In this document: in pieces, positions 35,772-44,710 of the stretch
Numbering within the stretch: the first letter of the stretch is position 1
Layout of the letters: each line of letters starts with the position of its first letter
From: Dickeya fangzhongdai
Lineage (GTDB): Bacteria; Pseudomonadota; Gammaproteobacteria; Enterobacterales; Enterobacteriaceae
Direction: 5' to 3'
NCBI RefSeq assembly: GCF_002812485.1
Contig: NZ_CP025003.1
Span: forward strand, 4,092,001 to 4,156,000
Length of the DNA stretch: 64,000 nucleotides
Position numbers and translations under genes: made by a program
The notes under the pieces: generated by a model
The model's database searches: none
Told to the model about the DNA's origin: nothing
What the model saw: the letters and a program-made list of their open reading frames with translations, nothing else

Positions 35772-38309
35772 ATGGCGCAACCGTCATTTATTCCCAGACA
35801 GGCGCCCCATGACGACCCTGACAGCGTCGCCAGCCTGCTGCGCGCAGGGCTGGAGCAGGTCCAACGGCTCAGCGGCAACCGCTGGACCGACTACAACCTC
35901 CACGACCCCGGCGTCACGCTGCTGGAACTGTTGTGTTTCGCCCTCACCGACCTGATTTACCGCACCGACTTTGAGGTAGAGGATTACCTGACGCAGCCGG
36001 ACGGTCGCCTCGACTTCGCCGCGCAGGGGCTGATGCTGCCGGAACAGATTTTCCCGCCCCGCCCCTGCACCCGGCAGGATTATCAGCAGGCGGTGCTGGA
36101 CACGATGGACGAGGTGGAACAGGCGTGGGTCACGCCGGACGGTCAGGGTCGCTACCACATCGATCTGCTGCTGACCGAGGCGGCGCGTCAGCGTTGCGAC
36201 CACCATCCGGCGCTGCGCGACGACATTGTCGATGCGGCCTCGCATCTCTACCACCGCGCCCGTAATCTGGGCGAAGACCTCGCCGGCGTCCGCATCATCG
36301 ACAGTCGCGGGCTGCGGCTACACGCCGATATCGAGCTGCACTATTACGATAACACCAACTACGATAACACCAACAATCTGCACGATAACGCCGACAACCT
36401 GGCGGCTGAAATCTATTTTCAGGCCGAACAGTGGCTCCGGGGCGACGAGGCCGACAGCCACACCGCTAGCCATGCTGATAACTATGCTGACAGCTACCCT
36501 GATAACTATGCCGATAGCTATGCCTATAACTACACCGACCACCACGGCGCACCGGGCAACGAGCGTGTTGCCGCCGTCAGGCCGCTATCGGCGCTCTATA
36601 CCCGGTTGATCAACATCGACGGCGTCGGCCACATCCGGCAGTTGCAGCTGATCCCGCAACCCTGTCGGGACGGCCATCCCGACAATGCGCAGGACCACTT
36701 TAGCCCCGGCGACTGGATCCTGCTGCCGAAAAAGCACGACGACATCGACCTCAACCTGACCCATCAGGGCCACCCGCTGTCGATTGATTTCAGCGCCATG
36801 AGCATCCGGCTGGTGCGGCGTAAGGCGCAAAACGGCACGCTGCACGAGCAAATTCGCCGCCAGACCGCCGCCCTCATCCCGCCGCCGCACGGCATCTGGC
36901 GCGAGCTGGCGGATTACCGGTCGATCCAGTCGCTGTTCCCCGGCGTCTACCGGCTGGACGCGCCGCGCGTCCCGACGGCGCTGAACCGGCAGGAACAGGC
37001 GCAGATCCAGCAATTTCGCGGCTATCTGCTGCTGTTTGAACAGCTGATGGCCAACTTTTGCGCCAACCTGGCTAACCTGCGCGACCTGTTTTCCCCCGCC
37101 ACCGACGCCGGGCGCAGTTACGCCTTCAACCTGCTGGATGATGAGCAGTTCCGCGGGGTGGATCTCCTGTATCCCGACGATGCGGCGGCGCGTTTTCATC
37201 ACCTGCTGGCCGAGGTCGACCACTACCCGGACCGCAAAGGACGGCTGCTCGACTATCTGCTGGCGTTATACGGCGAAACGCTGGACGCCCGACTGTGGCG
37301 TCAGCCGGGCGAGGCGTCGGATCAGCGCGTGCAGAGCCGTCAGCAGCTTGAGTACCAGCGCCGGTTTATTCAGGCCATCGACCGCCTGACCCGCGATCGC
37401 GGCGCCGGTTTCAACACGCGCCGGCCGATGACCGAACGGGAAAACCGGGGCGGGTTCGCCGACCGGGTGGCGCTGCTGCTCGGGATGGACGACGCCGACG
37501 CGTGGCCCTATAGCCAGACGCTGGCCCGGCAGGGGTGGCAGTTGATGGCCGATGACGCCTTCCTGCACAGCGCGGCGGGTCAGTCGCATCTGCAATGGCT
37601 GGATCAGTCGGCCCTCGACAGTTTGCTGGATGTGCCGCTGAGCGACGCGGCGCCGGGCAGCGCCGATGCGGCGGCGGCGCGCGATGTTTTGGCGCTGCGC
37701 CTGCGGCCATTGCCGGTCGACCTGCTGCAACGCGGCGTGATGCTGGCGCATTACCGCATTCTGCCGCCCGACGCCGGCGGCTTTTATCAGGCGCTGTTCC
37801 GGCTGTCGGCGGCGCCCGGCTCGCAAAACGGCTTATGGCTATACCTGGGCGCCAGCAGCCAACCGGCGCACCTGGTGCGCGTCATCAACCAGCTGCGCCG
37901 CGAACTCATCCGCCTTAATCAGCGGTGCGAAGGGGTGTACGTGGTGGAGCACCTGTTGCTGCGCCCGGCGCACGGCGGTGATGACGCCCGCGCCGACAGC
38001 GACCCGTTTCCCGGCCAGATCAGTCTGATTCTGCCCGGTTACACCGCCCGCGGCGGCAACCCGGTGTTCCGGGCGCAGGCCGAGGCCCTGATCGCCCGAC
38101 AGTGCCCGGCGCATCTGCTGCCGCGCTGTCACTGGCTCGATATTCACGCCACGGTCGAGTTTGAAACCGCCTGGCTGGCATGGCTCGACGCCAGACGGGA
38201 AGCTCCCGGCCAGCCATCGTGCGACAACGCGGCCGCCCGGCTGACGGCATTGTTGCAATCGTTGCACGCCCAATCCCCCACTTCTCAACCATCAGGACAG
38301 GACGCATGA
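35772..38309 (+). CDS. eCIS large baseplate protein 2 (Afp12/Pvc12-like)
   Basis: Protein of 845 aa, with GAGGAGTAAGG before the ATG. The characteristic N-terminus is present: DNW-like entry NRWTDYNLHDPGVTLLELL followed by CFALTDLIYRT, as in Afp12-type baseplate proteins. It forms the wedge with the Pvc11-like protein. An odd low-complexity insert of about 70 residues (near 190-260), rich in Asn, Asp, Tyr, Ala, interrupts it; see the repeat entry at 36352-36545. The rest, with an arginine-rich C-terminus, is normal. The stop overlaps the next start (ATGA). Confidence 0.85.
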   Translation: MAQPSFIPRQAPHDDPDSVASLLRAGLEQVQRLSGNRWTDYNLHDPGVTLLELLCFALTDLIYRTDFEVEDYLTQPDGRLDFAAQGLMLPEQIFPPRPCTRQDYQQAVLDTMDEVEQAWVTPDGQGRYHIDLLLTEAARQRCDHHPALRDDIVDAASHLYHRARNLGEDLAGVRIIDSRGLRLHADIELHYYDNTNYDNTNNLHDNADNLAAEIYFQAEQWLRGDEADSHTASHADNYADSYPDNYADSYAYNYTDHHGAPGNERVAAVRPLSALYTRLINIDGVGHIRQLQLIPQPCRDGHPDNAQDHFSPGDWILLPKKHDDIDLNLTHQGHPLSIDFSAMSIRLVRRKAQNGTLHEQIRRQTAALIPPPHGIWRELADYRSIQSLFPGVYRLDAPRVPTALNRQEQAQIQQFRGYLLLFEQLMANFCANLANLRDLFSPATDAGRSYAFNLLDDEQFRGVDLLYPDDAAARFHHLLAEVDHYPDRKGRLLDYLLALYGETLDARLWRQPGEASDQRVQSRQQLEYQRRFIQAIDRLTRDRGAGFNTRRPMTERENRGGFADRVALLLGMDDADAWPYSQTLARQGWQLMADDAFLHSAAGQSHLQWLDQSALDSLLDVPLSDAAPGSADAAAARDVLALRLRPLPVDLLQRGVMLAHYRILPPDAGGFYQALFRLSAAPGSQNGLWLYLGASSQPAHLVRVINQLRRELIRLNQRCEGVYVVEHLLLRPAHGGDDARADSDPFPGQISLILPGYTARGGNPVFRAQAEALIARQCPAHLLPRCHWLDIHATVEFETAWLAWLDARREAPGQPSCDNAAARLTALLQSLHAQSPTSQPSGQDA
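36352..36545 (+). repeat. Degenerate in-frame repeats within the Afp12-like gene
   Basis: The codons for YDNTN/NYDNT and then NYADSYPDNYADSYAYNY are repeated with few changes (GATAACTATGC(T/C)GA(C/T)AGCTA). All units are multiples of three bases, so the frame survives. This is typical of slippage-grown coding repeats; the encoded loop is probably exposed. Confidence 0.8.
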
Positions 38310-41300
38310 CGCAGCTACACCGGATTCACACCGCCAGCCTGACGCTCGACTTTCGCCATTCGTCCGAGGCGGAGCGGTTCGAGCGCGACGCCCCGCGCTG
38401 GGTGCAGCAACAGCTGTTGCCGTTGATCGACGCGCTGTTCGACCAGTTTTCGCCGCCCCATCAACTGTGGGTGATCGACCACCTGCGGCTCGATCTGGGC
38501 GCGCTGCCGGCGTCGGATTTGGAGTCGGCGCTGCTGGCGGCGCTAAAGCAGCAACTGACGGAGGCGCTGCGCGCGCAGCAACCGTCCGACCCGGCCCAGC
38601 CACATCAACGCCACGACGCCGATGCCGCGGAAATACAGGTGCTGGATGGTCCGGCGGCGCAGTGGCGTCAGTTGCAGTTTTTCCTGCAACACGGCGTGAT
38701 GCCCTGGCATTACCCCGGTCGGCAAGGCTGGCGGCAGGTAGACCGCCACCGCCACTGGCTGGCCGACGCCGTGCGCCAACACCGCGCCGGACTGAACCGG
38801 TTACTGAACGCCAGCGCTCGCCCGGCCAGCCTGATCGCCCGGCTGGTTTCTCAGTTGCCGGCTACCGCGCTAAACGGCTGGCTGGAACAGCTGACGCCCG
38901 CGCATCAGGATATCGCGCTGCGTTGTCTGGCGGCCCAGCCGGAAGCGGATGCGCTGCCAGCCGCGCTAAAGGCGCGGTTGCACCGCCACTGGCATCAGCG
39001 CATCCATCAGGCGCTGCGCCAGCGCCGTCTGCGACAGGAGTTGCTGCCGGTCTGGGCTACGCTGCTCGGCGACCAGCGTGGCCGGTTTCTGCTGGCGCTT
39101 TACGCCTGCGGGCAACAGCCCGAGGTGGTGCGCGGCATGGCGCAGGCGGTGGATGACCACGCCTTCGACGATCTGCTGGGGTTGCTGGCGCCGCAGGCGC
39201 AACCGTTCATCCAACAGGTGCTCAGGCATCCGGCGTGGTTCCATCATCCCGACGACGCGGCGCCCACAGACCCGAGCGCCCCGTTGGATCAGCTGCTGCG
39301 TGAATTCACCCTGCATTATCTGCTGGTGCAGCGCGGCAGCCAGTTCAACAAACAGCGCTACATGGCCGGGCTGATTGGCCGCATGGCGGCGCACCACAAT
39401 ATGGAACGGACCGACCTGCTGCAAACGCTGTACCTGCGGCTGGCGGCGTGGCCGGGCGAGCACGCGCTGAAACAACCGTTGCTGTCGCTGCTGACCACAT
39501 TATGGGGAGAAATGGCGCCGCTCGCCCGCGCGCTGCCGGTCATGAGGTCGGGCGCTCAACCGGTGCGACGCGGGCCGGTTAGCGGCGAATCAATAAGACA
39601 TCGGGAAGCGGCCGCGGCAGAACCCGCCGTCAACACGCTACGGCAACAGTGGGCTGACGCGCTGCAACAGGCGGATGAAGCGGCGCTGAATCGGGTGTGG
39701 CGCCAGTGCACGCCGGCGATGCTGCTGACGTTACGCCCGGCGCTGATCGCCTGCGGCCAGCAGAGTCAGGTACGCCAGCGTTGGGTGGTGCGTTTTTCCG
39801 CGGCGACGCAATATCGGCTGCTGACCCTGCTGGAACCGGCGGACGCGCCGTTTATCCGCGAGCTGATGGAAGAAGTGCGCGCCAGCCAGCCGGCTATCGC
39901 CGACCATTCCGCCCACGCCCCCGGCGAGCCGCTGTTGACGCACAGCCTGTGGAGCCTCACGTTCAGCTACCTGCTGGCGGAGCGCGGCAGCGAATTCAAC
40001 CGGCAAAGCTATCTGGACGCGCTGCTGCGGCAACTGGCGGCGCACCATAACCTGTCGCGTCAGGCGCTGATCGACGCCTTGCTGCAACGCCTGCGCCACG
40101 CCCCGGCCGATACCGCGGTGCGCCGGGCGCTGCTGACGCTGCTTACCCGGCTGCGCGAAAGCTCGCCTCCCGCGCCGCCGCCGTCACCGCAGCCTGAGCC
40201 GCAACCTCACTCTCAACCTCAACCGCAAGCCGCGGCGCCGTGTCACATCGACGCTGACCTTCCGCCGCCGGAGCAGCCGTTGCTTGACGCCGCCTGTTAC
40301 CACTACCTGTACGACGTGTTAGTCCACGGCGACCCGACGCGCCGCTTTACGCCGCCGGATCAGGCGCGCACCGTTTGGCGCGCTGCGTCCTCGTATGCCG
40401 GTAATGACCTGCAGCGCTGCCTGCAACGGTTGCTGACCCATAACCCGTTGCTGCTCCAGCGCTGGCTGGCGGTATCCACACACCACCCCGCCAGTTGGCT
40501 GCGGCTGTGTGCCGCTCTGCGCCCATCGCAGGCCGCCCAGTTGCTTGCCCAGCTAATCGCGCTGCGTCAGCCATCGGCCAACCTACGCAGCCTGTCGGCC
40601 ACGCTCGACAACGTCACCCGCCGCCTGACCGTTGCACAGCGGCAGGCGTTTTACGGGCAGATGATCGACGCGCTGGCCGCCAACCGCACGCCGGACTGGC
40701 TGGCTCTGCGCGATGCGGTCAGCCAGTCCGCCCCGCCGTCAGTGGATGCCCCGCGCCAGCCTGTCGGCGCCACGACGCCTGATGCCCCAATGCCATCAGC
40801 GATGGATGACGACGCCGCGCTGGCGCTGCTGAACCGGATCGCCGGGCACGCTGCAGCGACGCTCGCCGCCGATGACATCGCCGGGCTATCCGCCGCGCTG
40901 GCGCGCATGCTGCCCTCGCAGCCGGAAGCGGTACGCCGGTTGCTGCTGCCCGCGCTGCGTTCGCCCGCTCTGAGCGAATGGTTGGCGGACACGCTATCCG
41001 ACAGGCTGCACACCGCCTTACTGCTGCTGTTGCGCCGCACCGACTTTCTGGCGCTATACCCTTACGGCCGCTTTATCGCCAACCTCTGTCATCGTCACCC
41101 GGCGTACCGCGGCGCGGCGCAGCAGCTGGAAAATCTGCTGTGGCGCGCGCTGTATCACCGTCTGTTCGCCGCCGGTTCGCCAGCGGATATCGCCGCCTTT
41201 ATCAGCCATTATCTGGGCAGACAGGCCGCCGACTGGCAACAGCGCAGCCATCAGCCGTCGCCGTCTGCGTTCTACCGCTTTCTGCTGGAACAGGCGCAGG

Positions 41301-42070
41301 CCGAGCGCTTCCCCTCGACCCGCACGCTGGCCGAACGCCTGCAACGGCTGATCACCGCCGCCGGGCTGCATCAGGACACGCCGCCGGTCGTCGCCGTCAC
41401 GGATGTCGGGCAACCGCCTGAACGCGACATCGCCGCCGCGTCGCCCCCTGAACAGCCGGACCTCGCTGATGCCGTAGCCGATACCGATGCACCGCAACCT
41501 GCGGCCGTGCCGGATATGGCGGCTCCGGCGGTTATCGACTGGCGGGGCGACGAGACGCTGGGCACCGATGAGCCGCTGCCGGTCGCCAATGCCGGGCTGG
41601 TGCTGGCCGCGCCCTGGCTCCCTCGCCTGCTGACAAAGCTGGCGCTGGTGCAGGACGGCGCCTTCCCGCAGCCGGACGCCCGCCATCAGGCTATCCATTG
41701 CCTGCAATATCTGGTCGATCGGGGACAAAACTGCGCCGAATACCAGCTGGCGCTGAACAAGCTGCTGTGCGGCCTGCCGCTCAACGCCCCGCTTCCGTTA
41801 ACGCTACCGCCTGACGCCGCCGCCCGCGACACGCTGGATGCGCTTCTGGACGCCCTCCTTCAGCACTGGAATGCGCTGGGCCACACCTCGGTTGACGGAT
41901 TGCGCCAGACCTTCCTGCAACGCGAAGGCACGCTGTGGCGACAGGCGGACAGCTGGAAACTGGAGGTGGTTCCCGGCCCGTTCGACATGCTGCTCGACCG
42001 GTTGCCGTGGGGATATTCGACCATCAAATACCCCTGGATGGACCGGCCGCTGCACGTGGTCTGGCGCTGA
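38306..42070 (+). CDS. eCIS tape measure protein (Afp14/Pvc14-like)
   Basis: Encodes 1254 aa from ATG 38306, overlapping the previous stop in ATGA. The N-terminus LTLDFRHSSEAERFERDAP and DLRLDLG-type sequence (IDHLRLDLGALP) identify the CIS tape-measure family. Internal repeats recur: a block near residues 330-385 (LHYLLVQRGSQFNKQRYM ... AAHHN) and again near 545-600 (FSYLLAERGSEFNRQSYL ... AAHHN), a family feature. The protein sets the length of the tube, so particle length should be somewhat below that of PVC/Afp (whose proteins are longer). Confidence 0.88.
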   Translation: MTQLHRIHTASLTLDFRHSSEAERFERDAPRWVQQQLLPLIDALFDQFSPPHQLWVIDHLRLDLGALPASDLESALLAALKQQLTEALRAQQPSDPAQPHQRHDADAAEIQVLDGPAAQWRQLQFFLQHGVMPWHYPGRQGWRQVDRHRHWLADAVRQHRAGLNRLLNASARPASLIARLVSQLPATALNGWLEQLTPAHQDIALRCLAAQPEADALPAALKARLHRHWHQRIHQALRQRRLRQELLPVWATLLGDQRGRFLLALYACGQQPEVVRGMAQAVDDHAFDDLLGLLAPQAQPFIQQVLRHPAWFHHPDDAAPTDPSAPLDQLLREFTLHYLLVQRGSQFNKQRYMAGLIGRMAAHHNMERTDLLQTLYLRLAAWPGEHALKQPLLSLLTTLWGEMAPLARALPVMRSGAQPVRRGPVSGESIRHREAAAAEPAVNTLRQQWADALQQADEAALNRVWRQCTPAMLLTLRPALIACGQQSQVRQRWVVRFSAATQYRLLTLLEPADAPFIRELMEEVRASQPAIADHSAHAPGEPLLTHSLWSLTFSYLLAERGSEFNRQSYLDALLRQLAAHHNLSRQALIDALLQRLRHAPADTAVRRALLTLLTRLRESSPPAPPPSPQPEPQPHSQPQPQAAAPCHIDADLPPPEQPLLDAACYHYLYDVLVHGDPTRRFTPPDQARTVWRAASSYAGNDLQRCLQRLLTHNPLLLQRWLAVSTHHPASWLRLCAALRPSQAAQLLAQLIALRQPSANLRSLSATLDNVTRRLTVAQRQAFYGQMIDALAANRTPDWLALRDAVSQSAPPSVDAPRQPVGATTPDAPMPSAMDDDAALALLNRIAGHAAATLAADDIAGLSAALARMLPSQPEAVRRLLLPALRSPALSEWLADTLSDRLHTALLLLLRRTDFLALYPYGRFIANLCHRHPAYRGAAQQLENLLWRALYHRLFAAGSPADIAAFISHYLGRQAADWQQRSHQPSPSAFYRFLLEQAQAERFPSTRTLAERLQRLITAAGLHQDTPPVVAVTDVGQPPERDIAAASPPEQPDLADAVADTDAPQPAAVPDMAAPAVIDWRGDETLGTDEPLPVANAGLVLAAPWLPRLLTKLALVQDGAFPQPDARHQAIHCLQYLVDRGQNCAEYQLALNKLLCGLPLNAPLPLTLPPDAAARDTLDALLDALLQHWNALGHTSVDGLRQTFLQREGTLWRQADSWKLEVVPGPFDMLLDRLPWGYSTIKYPWMDRPLHVVWR

Positions 42071-42129
42071 ACGCCGATTGCCGGACAGCCTGCGCATCAC
42101 TGACAACCGTAAGGGAGAGAGCCATCGCC

Positions 42130-44577
42130 ATGAGGATTCACCGTTTCACCGGGCGTAACGCAACGCTGGCGCGGCTGCTGGCCTTGTTGCTGCCATTGGC
42201 ATTACTGCTCCCACCGGCGGCCTATACCGCACTGCCGGAACCCGCGCTCATGCCATCCGCCGTACCCGACGCCCCGACTTACGCCCAATGCCTCCAGGCG
42301 CTGGAACGGATGGACAGCCGACGCTTTACCCGCATCACGCAGGATAAACTGGCGATTATCTATCACGACGACCCGGCGTATCAGGCGGATTACCGCCAGC
42401 CGGGCGACTACCTCGCCGACGGGCTGTTCGGCCCCAAGACGCGCAAATGGCTGGCGACGTTTTGCGGCGAATTCGGCATCACGCCGCCGCCCAACCGCAA
42501 TACCTTCGCCGAAGCGCTGCTGGTGTCGCTGGCTAAAGTATCGGAGCTCGATCAGCTCTTCCCTTACTGGCGCAGCCGCATGGGCGCGCCGGAGCTGTTG
42601 CAGTGGCCGGCGCAGAAAACCATCGAATTTCTCACCGCGCAGGCGGACGCCGCCGCCGTCCCGCCGCCGCCGGAAGTGACGTCGCCGCAGTACTACGCCC
42701 TGACGGAGGATGACCTGCGCAAGCTGGCGGAACGCAACGCTATCCAGAGCCAACTGGACGGCATGATAGGCCACCAGTTCGCCAGTCCGGTGGAACTGAA
42801 CAACGCGGTGCGACCGTTGATCCGCCAGTTGCGCGGCAATGAGGAGCAGATCCTGCAACAGATTGTGGACGCCGTACCGGTCAGCAACGGCAACCCCAGC
42901 CGCACCCAGACCACGACGCAGAGCGACAGTTCTTCGCAGAACGATAATGCGCACCCCGACAATCAGCTACGTACTGAAATCGCCGACACCCGGCAGAGCA
43001 GCGACGCCAGCACCGCCACGCCGATCACCGTCTATTCGCTTAATCAGAATGCGCTGGAGCTGGCTTATCTGGATCTCAATCTGGTATCCGTAGACAAAGA
43101 CGCGCTAGCGCGGCTGGCAACGCTGAAAGATACCCCGTTCGCCGACCGCTACCAGCTGGCGGTGGCGATGAAAATGGCCGGGCTTGACCGCCTCAGCCAC
43201 CAGAGCCGGCAACGCATTCTGGACATCGCCCGCAAAGACGGCGCGCCCCCGTCAACCACCCCGCCGATGGTCTGGCGCGCGCCCGCCGACTGCGGCTGTG
43301 AAGACAGCACCCCGAACGTTAACGGCGCCGACGCCACCTTCTACGGTTTTTACCCTTACTGGCAGCCGCTGGCCGACGGGCAGACCCTCAACTTTCGTCA
43401 ACTGGACCGTATCGGCTATTTCTCCGCCGCGGTTTTGCCGGGCGCGCGCGACCCGCAACTGGTGCTGCCGCCCAACTGGCGGAAAACCCGCCCCTACGCC
43501 GATTTCATCCGGCTGGCGCACCGCTACCGCACCCATGTCGATCTGGTGGTGTCCACGCCGAGAAAACTGCCGTCGCCGGCGCTGGTCAGCCTGTTCACCT
43601 CGTCGCTGGTCGCCCGTCTCGGCGCCAACATTCAGACCCCGCTTGACGATGACTGGATCAATCGGGCCACACCCTGGCTGACCTTCGGTTTGAGTCCGTC
43701 GGATACCCTGGCCGACGGAGTGACGCTGGACTTCGACCTGACCCGGCTCACCACCCGCGCCGGTCAGCAGACGTTTATTCGCTTTGTGCAGGCGCTGCGC
43801 AAAACCCTCACGCCCGCCGGACACGCGCCCGATTCACCGCCCCGCTACGCCGTCAACCTGATGGTGCCGGTGGAGTCGCTGCTCAAAGGACAAGGGTTCT
43901 ACACGCTGGATAACCTGCGGGAACTGCTGCCGTATGTGGATCGGTTTATTTTGCAGCCGGAGCCCCCTGACGGGGTGGTCAAACCGCGCCGGACGCTCGA
44001 TCAGTTGAGCGACCTGCGCCATTTTTTAAGCCAGCAGCCGCAGGCCGCGGTTCCCGAGCTGTATCGCAAACTGGTGCCTGTCCTGATTACCGACGCCAAC
44101 CGCCATCAAACGACCGAGCTGGCGGAACTGGTGCGTTACAGCAGTTGGAGTTTTCTCGGCGCCGCCTACTGGCCGCTGCCGCTCGACGAAGCCAGCCAGC
44201 AGCTCATCAGCCAGACCTACTACCCCGCCGCCGATCTACCCGCGCCGCTGGCGCGCATCGCCTCGGCCGTCAATGCGTTTATCGACGTGATCTGCCCCAA
44301 CCGCTGGGTGCTACGGCTGATGCTGTTTATCACCTTCTGGGGGATTGTCGTCACCGGCGTCGCCAGCCTGTGGCTGTTCCCGGTGCGCAAGGTCACCGAT
44401 TCGCTGTGGTTCGCCGGTTTTGTGGTGCTGTTCGCCGCGGCATTGATGCTGGCGCTGGTGGCGGACCCGTACTGGCAGCAATATCAGACGTTAATCCTGC
44501 TGCTGTTCGCCGCCGTGGTGGTCGCCATCGCCGTGCTGCAACGCATCAGAAAAAACCGGCGGGAGCGGAATCCGTGA
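42130..44577 (+). CDS. Membrane protein with peptidoglycan-binding motif and degenerate GH18 domain
   Basis: Encodes 815 aa from ATG 42130 (GGGAGAG upstream). In order: a Sec signal or signal anchor (ARLLALLLPLALLLPPAA), a peptidoglycan-binding-1-like motif YLADGLFGPKTRKWLATF near residues 94-111, a proline/Q-rich linker, a GH18-like TIM barrel beginning ATFYGFYPYWQPLADG near 400, and three hydrophobic helices near 726-806. The GH18 catalytic line DGxDxDxE reads DGVTLDFDL (residues 529-537): the acid Glu is Asp and the second Asp is Thr, so chitinase activity is doubtful. It closes the injection-system operon. It may span the envelope to anchor or release the particle. As an effector it would be unusual, because of the membrane helices. 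Confidence 0.7.
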   Translation: MRIHRFTGRNATLARLLALLLPLALLLPPAAYTALPEPALMPSAVPDAPTYAQCLQALERMDSRRFTRITQDKLAIIYHDDPAYQADYRQPGDYLADGLFGPKTRKWLATFCGEFGITPPPNRNTFAEALLVSLAKVSELDQLFPYWRSRMGAPELLQWPAQKTIEFLTAQADAAAVPPPPEVTSPQYYALTEDDLRKLAERNAIQSQLDGMIGHQFASPVELNNAVRPLIRQLRGNEEQILQQIVDAVPVSNGNPSRTQTTTQSDSSSQNDNAHPDNQLRTEIADTRQSSDASTATPITVYSLNQNALELAYLDLNLVSVDKDALARLATLKDTPFADRYQLAVAMKMAGLDRLSHQSRQRILDIARKDGAPPSTTPPMVWRAPADCGCEDSTPNVNGADATFYGFYPYWQPLADGQTLNFRQLDRIGYFSAAVLPGARDPQLVLPPNWRKTRPYADFIRLAHRYRTHVDLVVSTPRKLPSPALVSLFTSSLVARLGANIQTPLDDDWINRATPWLTFGLSPSDTLADGVTLDFDLTRLTTRAGQQTFIRFVQALRKTLTPAGHAPDSPPRYAVNLMVPVESLLKGQGFYTLDNLRELLPYVDRFILQPEPPDGVVKPRRTLDQLSDLRHFLSQQPQAAVPELYRKLVPVLITDANRHQTTELAELVRYSSWSFLGAAYWPLPLDEASQQLISQTYYPAADLPAPLARIASAVNAFIDVICPNRWVLRLMLFITFWGIVVTGVASLWLFPVRKVTDSLWFAGFVVLFAAALMLALVADPYWQQYQTLILLLFAAVVVAIAVLQRIRKNRRERNP

Positions 44578-44582
44578 GCACT

Positions 44583-44605
44583 GGCGGCAGCGCTTCAGCG
44601 CCGCC
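44583..44605 (+). terminator. Hairpin after the injection-system operon
   Basis: GGCGGC-A-GC ... GC-GCCGCC, 8 pairs around a bulge, starts six bases after the last stop. No T tract follows; it may be rho-assisted. The following 100 bases to 44710 would contain the promoter of the ATPase gene. Confidence 0.4.
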
Positions 44606-44710
44606 GACGAATACGCTTTGGCTGCCGTCGGGTTACTTGTTACATTACCTGCCGAAGTAGCGGGTATTTGATATACGTAGGCAGGCCATGACGAGGCTGG
44701 CTCAGGGGGA

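Noticed and set aside
42130-44577. Calling the last injection-system gene an active chitinase
   Set aside because: The catalytic Glu and one Asp of the GH18 motif are replaced, and the protein carries membrane helices.
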